A stretch of 18,897 bases of DNA from Actinobacteria bacterium RBG_16_64_13 (GTDB lineage: Bacteria; Actinomycetota; Thermoleophilia; RBG-16-64-13), in assembly GCA_001768675.1 (NCBI GenBank), contig MELN01000073.1:4988-23884 (forward strand). The letters are read 5' to 3'. The translations under genes were made by a program, and so were the position numbers. Below, in pieces: positions 1-7,856 of the stretch. The stretch's first letter is position 1. Each line of letters begins with the position of its first letter. The notes under the pieces are model-generated. The model was not told where the DNA came from and did no database searches. It saw only the letters and a program-made list of their open reading frames with translations.

Positions 1-1179
<1,179 letters not shown>

Positions 1180-1183
<4 letters not shown>

Positions 1184-2100
1184 TCTGAGGACCTCCCGGC
1201 GAGAAGGGCGGCCGAATCGTCATCCAGGTACCAGACCACCGTGCCACTTTGAGGCCGGACTAGCTGGGCCGGAAGACGTTCGGGGTCGATGGGGCCTTCG
1301 AGCACTTCCCCGACCACAGCCGCTTTCGCGCGGCCGCTGGCAAGGAAGAGAACCGAGGCGGCCTTGTTGATGAAGGACGCTGTCAAACTAATACGCCATA
1401 GGCCCCGGCCGGCACCGCCTCTGTCATCCGGGCCGGCGCCAACCGGTCCATCGCTCCCCGGGCCGTCGCCGGCAATGACCGGCGTGACCCAACGCTCCGT
1501 CTCGCGCAACGCGTCCGAACCCGGGAAGAGCGAGGCCGTGTGCCCATCTGTGCCCACGCCCAGAAGGACGAAGTCGAGGCGCTCCCGCTTCCCCCTCTCG
1601 CCGCGCGACGGCCAGGCCCCCCCGACATCTCGGGTGGCGCCGAGGAAGCTGCGTAACAGGTGTTCGTAGTCGTCGGCCGAGGACGAAGCGTCGCGCGGGC
1701 CGTTCGCGCCCGCGCCGGCCCGGCACCTCATCGGGTGGATCTGGCCCGGCGCGATGGGAACATGATCGAGCAGGTTTTTGCGGGCCATGCTTTCGTTGCT
1801 GCGAGGGTCGTGCACGTCCACACACCGCTCGTCGCTCCAGAAGACGTGTACTTTGGCCCAAGACACCTGCCCCGAGAAGGGAGGTCGCGCGAGAAGCTGG
1901 TACATCCGCTCTGGGGAGGAACCACCCGACAGCGCCACCGTGAAGCAGCCCCGAGTCTCCACGGCTCGACGAGCTTCTTCGACGAAAAGGGCAGCCGCGG
2001 CCCAAGCAAGGCTTTCAGCATCCGGATGGACCACGACCAGCGGGCCTGCCGCTGGTGCCGCCGCATGAAACGCGGCGCCGTCAACAGTGGGGTGCTCCAC
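1180..2100 (-). CDS. pgl: 6-phosphogluconolactonase
   Basis: Hydrolyses 6-phosphogluconolactone to 6-phosphogluconate, the second step of the oxidative pentose phosphate pathway. At 306 residues it is longer than the usual 230-260. Family motifs are present: VALSGGSSPERMY (residues 55-67), VFWSDERCV (86-94), SNESMARKNLL (101-111), LLGVGTDGHTASLFPG (179-194) and RISLTASFINKA (236-247). The extra length comes partly from a Gly/Asp/Pro-rich stretch at about 211-234 and a polar stretch at about 128-173, both probably surface loops. The GTG start directly follows the TAG of gnd, and the end of gnd supplies the ribosome-binding site GGAGGGGAGGAG. The TGA overlaps the ATG of zwf. The three genes therefore behave as one translational unit. 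Confidence 0.95.
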
Positions 2101-3567
2101 CTATGACTCCTCCCCTCCACCCAGCCAGTCGGTATGGAAGATCCCTTCTTGGTCGGTGCGCTTGTATGTGTGCGCCCCGAAGTAGTCGCGTTGCGCCTGT
2201 ATTAGGTTAGAGGGCAGCCATTCGGCCCGGTACGCATCGAGGTAGGCAAGCGCGGTCATGATCCCGGGAACGGCCACCCCCGCGGACACGCCCATCTTCA
2301 CCGCCAGGGCCAGATCACTTCGCCGCGAGGCGACGGCCCTCGAGAGTTGGGTGTCTAGCAGCAGATCGGGCAATCCCGGCCGGCGTTGGAAGGCCACTTT
2401 GATGTCACGCAAGATCGCCGACCTGATGATGCAGCCGCCCCGCCATACCGACGCCACGTCCTCCAACCGCAGGCCGAAGTCCAGGCTCTCAGAGGCCGCG
2501 CGGAGATGTGCGAAGCCCTGCGCGTAGGTGATCACCAGGCCCGCGTAGAGCGCGTTCCGCACATGTTCGATCTTCTGCAGTCTGGAGGCGGCTCCATCGG
2601 TACTTTGCCGCGCGGGCGCGGCGATGTCGTGTAGATCGGGCTCCGGCCGGAGCATGGTGGGCGCTACCTGTCTCTGGTCGTCCAAGACGGACAGGTTCCG
2701 CATGGCCACGGCGATGTCGATGCTGGGGCCGGGAACGTGCAGATCCATGGCGCTTTGCGAAGTCCACATGCCGGTGCCGAGCTGCCCTGCTTCCCCGAGG
2801 ATCACGTCCACGAGAGACCCCCCGGTCTTCTCGTCGCGCCGGCCGAAGATGTGGGCAGTTATCCCCACGAGGTATGATTCGAGCTCCGCCGCGTCCCACT
2901 CCGCGTAGACGGCGGCCAACTCCTCGTTTGAAAGACCCAGTACCTGCTTGAGTAGGGCGTAGCTGTCGGCGATAAGCTGCATGAAGCCGTATTCGATGCC
3001 GTTGTGGACCATCTTCACGTAGTGACCCGCGGCACCGGGCCCCAGGTAGGTCACGCACGGCTCCCCATCGACGTGGGCGGCCACCGCCTCGAGTATGCCC
3101 CGCAAGGACTCGTAGGCGTGCTTCGGCCCGCCCGGCATCAGGCTGGGCCCGGTCCTGGCCCCGTACTCGCCGCCGGAGATGCCCAGTCCGAAGAAGTGGA
3201 TGCCCTTCGCTGCAAGGGACTTCCCTCGCCGCTGGGTGTCCTGGAAGTACGAGTTGCCACCGTCGATGATGACGTCTCCGCGCCCAAGAACTGGCACCAG
3301 CTCGGCGATGACGGCATCCACCGGCGCCCCCGCCTTCACCATGATCAGGACGCGACGTGGCTCTTCGAGCGACTCCACCAAGTGGCCGAGTGAATAGCAA
3401 GGCTGCACCCGCCTCGCCGGTCCGATCTCCGACGAGAACTCACGGGTCACCGCGTCGGTGCGGTTGTAGGCCGCCACCGCGAACCCATGATCGGCCATGT
3501 TCAGCACGAGGTTGCGGCCCATGACGCCAAGCCCTACCACGCCGATATCGTTGCCGCTCGGGTCCAT
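2101..3567 (-). CDS. gnd: 6-phosphogluconate dehydrogenase, decarboxylating
   Basis: Oxidatively decarboxylates 6-phosphogluconate to ribulose-5-phosphate with reduction of NAD(P)+. The 488-residue length is normal. An N-terminal Rossmann fold starts with GVVGLGVMGRNLVLNMADHG (residues 9-28) and NRT at 35-37. The substrate signature is SGGEYGARTGPSLMPGG (131-147), followed by GHYVKMVHNGIEYGFMQL (181-198) with catalytic Lys185 and Glu192. QRDYFGAHTYKRTD (459-472) near the C-terminus carries the Arg and His that reach the neighbouring subunit's active site. One oddity: the usual GTG(K/R)WT is GTGMWT here, with Met267. The ATG at 3567 follows a purine-rich AGAGGGGAG/AAAGGG ribosome-binding region. 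It is first gene of the gnd-pgl-zwf operon and is divergent from the MgtC-like gene. Confidence 0.96.
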   Translation of the reverse strand: MDPSGNDIGVVGLGVMGRNLVLNMADHGFAVAAYNRTDAVTREFSSEIGPARRVQPCYSLGHLVESLEEPRRVLIMVKAGAPVDAVIAELVPVLGRGDVIIDGGNSYFQDTQRRGKSLAAKGIHFFGLGISGGEYGARTGPSLMPGGPKHAYESLRGILEAVAAHVDGEPCVTYLGPGAAGHYVKMVHNGIEYGFMQLIADSYALLKQVLGLSNEELAAVYAEWDAAELESYLVGITAHIFGRRDEKTGGSLVDVILGEAGQLGTGMWTSQSAMDLHVPGPSIDIAVAMRNLSVLDDQRQVAPTMLRPEPDLHDIAAPARQSTDGAASRLQKIEHVRNALYAGLVITYAQGFAHLRAASESLDFGLRLEDVASVWRGGCIIRSAILRDIKVAFQRRPGLPDLLLDTQLSRAVASRRSDLALAVKMGVSAGVAVPGIMTALAYLDAYRAEWLPSNLIQAQRDYFGAHTYKRTDQEGIFHTDWLGGGEES

Positions 3568-3627
3568 TTCGCCCTTTCTCCCCTCTTGAAGGTCACCTCA
3601 GGCCGGCATCAGCAGGCGCGGCACGGC

Positions 3628-3656
3628 TTGCCACCGGCGGCGGCCGCCCCTAGTAT
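3628..3656 (+). promoter_or_regulatory. Sigma-70-type promoter giving a leaderless transcript of the MgtC-like gene
   Basis: A -35 box TTGCCA (3628-3633) and a -10 box TAGTAT (3651-3656) are separated by exactly 17 bases. The seventh base after the -10 box is the A of the ATG at 3663, so transcription probably starts on the start codon. No Shine-Dalgarno sequence precedes the ATG, which agrees with a leaderless mRNA. The complement of the -10 region reads TATACT at 3657-3652, so the same bases might also serve the divergent gnd gene, but I see no convincing -35 box for that direction. Confidence 0.6.
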
Positions 3657-3662
3657 AAGTTC

Positions 3663-4319
3663 ATGCCCATTCTGGACGTATTTCTACGCATCCTCATCGC
3701 AGCCGTGCTCGGGGGGCTCATCGGGCTGGAGCGCGAGATCCGGGAGCATACTGCCGGCTTCAGGACTCACATCCTGGTGTCGGTGGGGGCGGCCGCTTTC
3801 ACCCTGGCTTCATCATACGGTCTCGAAAGCACAGGTTTTGACCCAAACCGCATCTCCGCCCAGGTTGTCACGGGGATAGGCTTTCTCGGCGCCGGGGCCA
3901 TCATCCGCTACGGTGTTTCGGTGCGCGGTCTGACGACTGCCGCGAGTCTGTGGACCGTGGCCGCCGTGGGACTGCTGGCTGCCCAGGGTTTCTATTCGGC
4001 GGCGCTGATAACGACTGCGCTGGTGATCGTCAGCCTGTATCTCTTGCGCCTGATCGAGGACAAGCTGCTCTATCCTCTCGTGGGGCAGACGGTCGGAGTG
4101 CGGGTGCACTTCCGTTCGGCAGGCTATGCGCCGCTCGCGCAGCTGATAGACATGCTGCAGCAGTCCCGAGTGGCGGTAAAGGAGATGGCCGTGGCGCCCG
4201 GCGACGACCAGAACGACACCATCCATCTGCTACTCAAGCTGCCGCGCGGCCTCGATGCAACCAAGCTAACGGCCCTGGTCGGCAACCTCGAAGAGGTGAA
4301 GTCGGTCCGCGTCGACTAG
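3663..4319 (+). CDS. MgtC/SapB family inner-membrane protein
   Basis: A 218-residue membrane protein of the MgtC/SapB family. Members are linked to growth at low Mg2+ and, in pathogens, to control of the F-type ATPase; the role in free-living bacteria is often unknown. The N-terminal domain has about five hydrophobic segments (roughly 4-22, 34-52, 67-82, 92-107, 110-130) and the family signatures GGLIGLERE (17-25), GFRTHILVSVGAAAF (32-46), GIGFLGAGAI (71-80) and VRGLTTAASLW (87-97). The C-terminal part, from about 143, is soluble and resembles the ACT-like regulatory domain of the family. It is one of two plus-strand genes here, divergent from gnd and convergent with the aminotransferase. It appears to be translated from a leaderless mRNA. 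No Mg2+-responsive leader is possible if that start is right. Confidence 0.9.
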   Translation: MPILDVFLRILIAAVLGGLIGLEREIREHTAGFRTHILVSVGAAAFTLASSYGLESTGFDPNRISAQVVTGIGFLGAGAIIRYGVSVRGLTTAASLWTVAAVGLLAAQGFYSAALITTALVIVSLYLLRLIEDKLLYPLVGQTVGVRVHFRSAGYAPLAQLIDMLQQSRVAVKEMAVAPGDDQNDTIHLLLKLPRGLDATKLTALVGNLEEVKSVRVD

Positions 4320-4325
4320 GTCCGT

Positions 4326-4353
4326 GGCGTTTCCGGGGACCGCCGGAAACGCC
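4326..4353. terminator. Strong hairpin between convergent genes, likely bidirectional terminator
   Basis: An 11-base perfect inverted repeat, GGCGTTTCCGG (4326-4336) and CCGGAAACGCC (4343-4353), with a 6-base loop, lies 6 bases after the stop of the MgtC-like gene and 21 bases after the end of the aminotransferase gene. There is no T-run on either side, so it is not a classical intrinsic terminator. Hairpins without a U-tract are often reported at gene ends in high-GC actinobacteria. The position between two converging genes supports a terminator role in both directions. Confidence 0.65.
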
Positions 4354-4374
4354 GCGCCGCGCACCCGCGACCGC

Positions 4375-5751
4375 TCAGTAATCCCGCAGGATGTCGATCA
4401 TGATGTCGGTCGCCTTCAGGGCGTAGTCCCGCGGTATGGTCAGTGGAGGCATGAACCGGAAGACGTTCCCATGCCGTCCGCAAGGAGTCATGAGCACGCC
4501 GCTGTTCAGCAGCCTCATGGCGATCTCCCCGACCTTGGCTCCCTCCAGCGGCTCCTTCGTCTCTCTATCGGCCACGACTTCGCATCCGACCATCAGGCCG
4601 CGGCCGCGCACCTCTCCGATGCACTTCACAGAGCTCATGGCCTGCGTCAGACGATCCTTGACCTCCGCGCCAAGGGACACCGCTCTCCCCAGCAGATCGG
4701 TCTCCGGATCGGTGATGAGATCGATGTTGGTCATGCAGACTTCGCAGCTCAGGGCGTTACCAGCGAACGTGCTGGGCTGAGAACCTGGGGAGAGGCTCTT
4801 CTCCATGTCGGCTCGATAGGTGATGCCGGCCATAGGCAGGTCTCCACCCATGCCTTTTCCCCAGGTGAGGATGTCCGGGACCACCCCCGAGTACTCTACG
4901 CACCACATCTTGCCGGTCCGGCCGGCGCCGGATTGGACCTCGTCGGCGACGTAGAGGCAACCGTTCTTCTCACACGCCTGCTTGATGATCTGGAAGAACT
5001 CCGGCGGCGGAGCCACATAGCCGCCCTCGCCCTGCTCGGACTCCACGATGACGGCAGCCACGTCGTCCATTCCCGTGTACGGCGTGTTCAGGATGTAGTC
5101 GATGTACTTGGCGCACTGCATGTTGCAGGCCGGGTAGGTCATGTTGAAGGCGCAACGGTAGCAGTAGGCATAGGGTGCATGGGTCACCCCCGCGATCAGC
5201 GGCCCCCAGCCATGGCGATAGTTGTATCCCGTGGTAAGGGCTGAAGTCCCGCACCACACTCCGTGGTACGCGCCCTGGAAGGCGATAATCTGCGAGCGCC
5301 CCGTATGCCGGCGGGCGAACTTGATGGCCGTCTCGACAGCGTCGGAGCCGGCCTGGAAGAACGAGGTGTGGCAGTTGCCCCTCAGCCCCTCGGGCATGAC
5401 TTCCGAAACCTTCTTGGCAAGCTCTATCCGCTTGGGGTTGGTGATGTCGGTGGTGTGCATGATCGCGCCGCTCTGCCGGCGGATCGCTTCGAGCACCTTC
5501 GGATGGCCGCGGCCGACCGCGTTCACAGCCACGCCCGCGGCCATGTCGATGTACAGGTTCCCGTCGGCATCTTTCGCGGTGGAGCCTTTTCCATGCTCCA
5601 GGATCACGGGGAAGTCGGCGCCCCCTCGCGTGAAGGCCTCATATTTGGCCGACTCTTCCATCAAGGCCTTCACTCTCGGCCCAGGCACCTGGGTGACCAT
5701 GCGGGGAGCATCCGGGAACGACAGCTCTTTCAGTTCGGCTTCGGAGATCAT
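4375..5751 (-). CDS. PLP-dependent class III aminotransferase (omega-amino acid / GABA type)
   Basis: A cytosolic fold-type I transaminase of 458 residues. Motifs: AGSDAVETAIKFARRHTGR (134-152, cofactor phosphate contact), AFQGAYHG (157-164), VADEVQSGAGRTG (268-280, Asp270 to the PLP ring nitrogen) and TWGKGMGG (296-303, Schiff-base Lys299). A cysteine cluster, C197-X2-C200-X8-C209-X3-C213, sits in the middle. The donor substrate cannot be read from sequence: 4-aminobutyrate, beta-alanine, taurine or ornithine-like amines are possible. I chose the ATG at 5751 because AGGAAAGGA lies about 6 bases upstream and just after the ald stop. An upstream in-frame start at 5799 would lie inside ald. Its place directly downstream of ald suggests pyruvate as amino acceptor, with ald recycling the alanine. 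Confidence 0.88.
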   Translation of the reverse strand: MISEAELKELSFPDAPRMVTQVPGPRVKALMEESAKYEAFTRGGADFPVILEHGKGSTAKDADGNLYIDMAAGVAVNAVGRGHPKVLEAIRRQSGAIMHTTDITNPKRIELAKKVSEVMPEGLRGNCHTSFFQAGSDAVETAIKFARRHTGRSQIIAFQGAYHGVWCGTSALTTGYNYRHGWGPLIAGVTHAPYAYCYRCAFNMTYPACNMQCAKYIDYILNTPYTGMDDVAAVIVESEQGEGGYVAPPPEFFQIIKQACEKNGCLYVADEVQSGAGRTGKMWCVEYSGVVPDILTWGKGMGGDLPMAGITYRADMEKSLSPGSQPSTFAGNALSCEVCMTNIDLITDPETDLLGRAVSLGAEVKDRLTQAMSSVKCIGEVRGRGLMVGCEVVADRETKEPLEGAKVGEIAMRLLNSGVLMTPCGRHGNVFRFMPPLTIPRDYALKATDIMIDILRDY

Positions 5752-5764
5752 CTTGTTCCTTTCC

Positions 5765-6871
5765 TCACAATTCCACGGACGCGCATTCGATGCCGACACT
5801 CTCGGCCACCGCGCTGCAGACCAGCTTTCCTTTGATGACGTTCAGGCCTTTGGCCAAAGCCGGGTCCGCCTTGAGCGCGGCTCTGTACCCCAGGTTGGCG
5901 AGTTTCGACACATAGGGGAAGGTCGCGTTGGTGAGGGCGAACGTCGAGGTCCGGGCCACGCAGCCGGGCATGTTGGCCACGCACACGAGAGTCACTCCGT
6001 CCACATCGATGACCGGCCTCTCGTGCGTCGTGGGGACCGAGCCTTCCACGCACCCCCCTTGGTCGATGGCCACATCGACAATGACCGAGCCCTTTCTCAT
6101 GCGAGAGATCATGGCCTTGGTCACCACCTTGGTGGCACGGGCGCCGGGGATGAGCAGCGCACCTATGACCAGGTCGGCTTCGGCGACAGCGTGCTCCACG
6201 TTGACCTCGTGCGACGCAAGAATCGTGAGTCTGCCCTGAAGCACATCGGCCAGGTAGCGCAAACGGTCCAGGTTGACGTCGAGGATAGTGACGTTGGCCC
6301 CCATGCCCAGAGCGACCTTGGCGGCGTTGATGCCCACGACCCCGCCCCCGATGATCGCCACGTTCGCGGGAGGGGTGCCCGGGACTCCAGCCAGAAGAAC
6401 GCCGCTGCCGCCGTTCTCTTTCTGCAGCCAGTGGGCGCCCACCTGGATCGAGAGCTTGCCGGCCACCTCGCTCATGGGGGTCAATAATGGCAGCGAGCCG
6501 TTCTCGAGTTGCACCGTCTCGTATGCAATGCCGATGACCTTCCGCCCGAGCAGAGCCTTCGTGAGTTCCGGAGCCGGAGCCAGATGGAGATAGGTGAAGA
6601 GCACTTGGTCTTCACGCAGGACAGGGTATTCCTGAAGGAGCGGCTCCTTGACCTTGACGATCATCTCTGCTGCGGCGAAGACTGCTTCAGCCGTGGGGCC
6701 GATCGTAGCCCCCGCTGCCTCGTACTCGCCATCGGAGATGCCGGAACCTTCTCCAGCCGATGCTTGGACGATGACTGTGTGGCCGTTGCGCACGAGACTC
6801 TTGACACCCGCGGGCACCATTGACACCCGGTATTCGTGGTTCTTCACTTCCTTGGGGACGCCGACGATCAT
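5765..6871 (-). CDS. ald: Alanine dehydrogenase
   Basis: Catalyses L-alanine + NAD+ + H2O <=> pyruvate + NH4+ + NADH. The 368-residue length is typical. Visible motifs: IVGVPKEVKNHEYRVSM (2-18), VKVKEPL with substrate-binding Lys75, FTYLHLA with catalytic His96, the Rossmann loop IGGGVVGINAAKVA (174-187) with Asp198 at the end of the second strand indicating NAD(H) preference, and VDVAIDQGG with Asp270. The ATG at 6871 follows GGAGGAAC, a good ribosome-binding site. It is the first gene of a two-gene unit with the class III aminotransferase, 13 bases apart. The gene is read from a clear promoter whose start region is covered by a palindrome, and a TetR-type regulator is divergent, so regulated expression is likely. 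Confidence 0.96.
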   Translation of the reverse strand: MIVGVPKEVKNHEYRVSMVPAGVKSLVRNGHTVIVQASAGEGSGISDGEYEAAGATIGPTAEAVFAAAEMIVKVKEPLLQEYPVLREDQVLFTYLHLAPAPELTKALLGRKVIGIAYETVQLENGSLPLLTPMSEVAGKLSIQVGAHWLQKENGGSGVLLAGVPGTPPANVAIIGGGVVGINAAKVALGMGANVTILDVNLDRLRYLADVLQGRLTILASHEVNVEHAVAEADLVIGALLIPGARATKVVTKAMISRMRKGSVIVDVAIDQGGCVEGSVPTTHERPVIDVDGVTLVCVANMPGCVARTSTFALTNATFPYVSKLANLGYRAALKADPALAKGLNVIKGKLVCSAVAESVGIECASVEL

Positions 6872-6914
6872 GTTGTTCCTCCGGTCACTCGCCCTTCATG
6901 TCGGTCTTGGTTGT

Positions 6915-6930
6915 TTATACACTCGTATAA
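6915..6930. promoter_or_regulatory. Candidate operator O1 at the ald transcription start
   Basis: A perfect inverted repeat TTATAC-ACTC-GTATAA of 6+4+6 bases. It covers about +1 to +15 of the predicted ald transcript, so a bound repressor would block initiation. A further TTATAC half-site at 6937-6942 overlaps the ald -10 box. A nearly identical palindrome lies on the tetR side of the same intergenic region. TetR-family regulators usually bind such sites next to their own gene. That the neighbouring TetR protein is the binder is inference. Confidence 0.6.
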
Positions 6931-6935
6931 TGCTT

Positions 6936-6964
6936 CTTATACTACTCCGGTTGGCTGCAGTCAA
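6936..6964 (-). promoter_or_regulatory. Promoter of the ald-aminotransferase unit
   Basis: On the minus strand a -35 box TTGACT (6964-6959) and a -10 box TATAAG (6941-6936) are separated by 17 bases. This places the transcription start near 6929, about 58 bases upstream of the ald ATG. Each box matches the sigma-70 consensus at five of six positions. The palindrome at 6915-6930 begins at the predicted start site, a classic place for a repressor. Confidence 0.7.
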
Positions 6965-7040
6965 GCGCCTCGCGCCGACCATCACAGGGACGCAAGCGCC
7001 GGCAGGCGCGCTGCACAAAGCGGTAGTCAGCCACTTGTAA

Positions 7041-7056
7041 TTATACGTATGTTTAA
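7041..7056. promoter_or_regulatory. Candidate operator O2 upstream of tetR
   Basis: TTATAC-GTAT-GTTTAA has the same half-sites and 4-base spacing as O1, with one mismatch in the second half (GTTTAA against GTATAA). It lies 17 bases upstream of the putative tetR -10 box, where the -35 region would be. This suggests autorepression of the regulator together with control of ald. Confidence 0.5.
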
Positions 7057-7070
7057 TCCGTTGACAAGCG

Positions 7071-7079
7071 TGCTAGTAT
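7071..7079 (+). promoter_or_regulatory. Extended -10 promoter of the TetR-family gene
   Basis: TGCTAGTAT forms an extended -10 element (TG at 7071-7072, TAGTAT at 7074-7079), predicting a start near 7086 and a leader of about 48 bases. The -35 region is poor (TTTAAT at 7052-7057, 16-base spacing) and lies in candidate operator O2. A good TTGACA at 7061-7066 is only 7 bases from this -10 box and cannot pair with it. Confidence 0.45.
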
Positions 7080-7133
7080 TCACCTGGAGTGCTTCTGCAG
7101 GGTGCCGAACCGCAGAGAGGCCAACGGTGAGCG

Positions 7134-7856
7134 GTGGTGGATAAACCCGAGTCGGACACTGGACCGGGCAAGCGTTCGACGAGCCGGGCAAAAGGCCAGG
7201 CCGTCAAGAAACCCCGGACGCGCACCCCGGGCCTTCCCGGGGCCGGACCGGGTCTCGCTCCGACCGCCCAACGCCTGCTCGACGCCGCCCGGCGGCTGCT
7301 CTCACGTTCCGGATACAACTCACTCTCGGTCGAAGCCATCGGTCGCGAGGCTGGTGAGAACAAGGCGCTCATCCGATACTACTTCGGTTCCAAGAGCGGC
7401 CTGCTCGTGGCCCTGGTCGACGGACTGGTGTCGGACACTCTGTGGCAGGCGCGGCAGCGGCTGTCGGCGCTCTCCAGCACGGAGGACCGTTCTCGCCTCG
7501 TCGTCGACACCCTTGAGGCCATTCTGAACGACACACAGTCGTACCGGCTTCTCTACGATCTTCTGCCCCGGCTTCTTGAGACCCCATCCATGGCGAGACA
7601 ACTGGCCGAGCTCTATCGCGCCTACCGCGACTTGAACACAAGAGCACTCTGGGGCGATCGCACCGAAGACGCGCCCGTCGCGGTTCGCGACCTGGCGGCT
7701 ATGACGGTGGCTCTCACCGACGGTCTGGCCGTGCAGCTTCTGGCCGAACCAGGCAGTGTCGACATCGCGAGCACCCTGGCCTTGTGGCGTTCGTTCGTCG
7801 AGACCGTCCTCGCGTCCATGGTCGCGCCGGACCAGGCCGGAAGCCAACCCAGCTAG
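7134..7856 (+). CDS. TetR/AcrR-family transcriptional regulator
   Basis: A 240-residue DNA-binding repressor candidate. The TetR N-terminal domain covers about 42-95: LAPTAQRLLDAARRLLSRSG, then the helix-turn-helix (about 64-84) ending in the signature ALIRYYFGSKSGLL (78-91). The rest is helical and variable, as expected for the ligand-binding and dimerisation domain; its ligand is unknown. Ahead of the fold is an unusual tail of about 40 residues rich in Lys, Arg, Pro and Gly, probably disordered. The start is GTG at 7134 or the next GTG at 7137; the AGAGAGG sequence is rather far upstream (about 14 bases), so the start is moderately sure. It is divergent from ald and has a matching palindrome on each side of the shared region. 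Its TAG overlaps the uvrB stop. Confidence 0.88.
   Translation: MVDKPESDTGPGKRSTSRAKGQAVKKPRTRTPGLPGAGPGLAPTAQRLLDAARRLLSRSGYNSLSVEAIGREAGENKALIRYYFGSKSGLLVALVDGLVSDTLWQARQRLSALSSTEDRSRLVVDTLEAILNDTQSYRLLYDLLPRLLETPSMARQLAELYRAYRDLNTRALWGDRTEDAPVAVRDLAAMTVALTDGLAVQLLAEPGSVDIASTLALWRSFVETVLASMVAPDQAGSQPS

Noticed and set aside
5752..5799. In-frame upstream start of the aminotransferase at 5799
   Set aside because: It lies within ald and lacks a ribosome-binding site; the ATG at 5751 has AGGAAAGGA right upstream.
7061..7066. Consensus-like TTGACA as -35 box for tetR
   Set aside because: No -10-like hexamer occurs 16-18 bases downstream; the TAGTAT box is only 7 bases away. It may still be part of another regulator's site.
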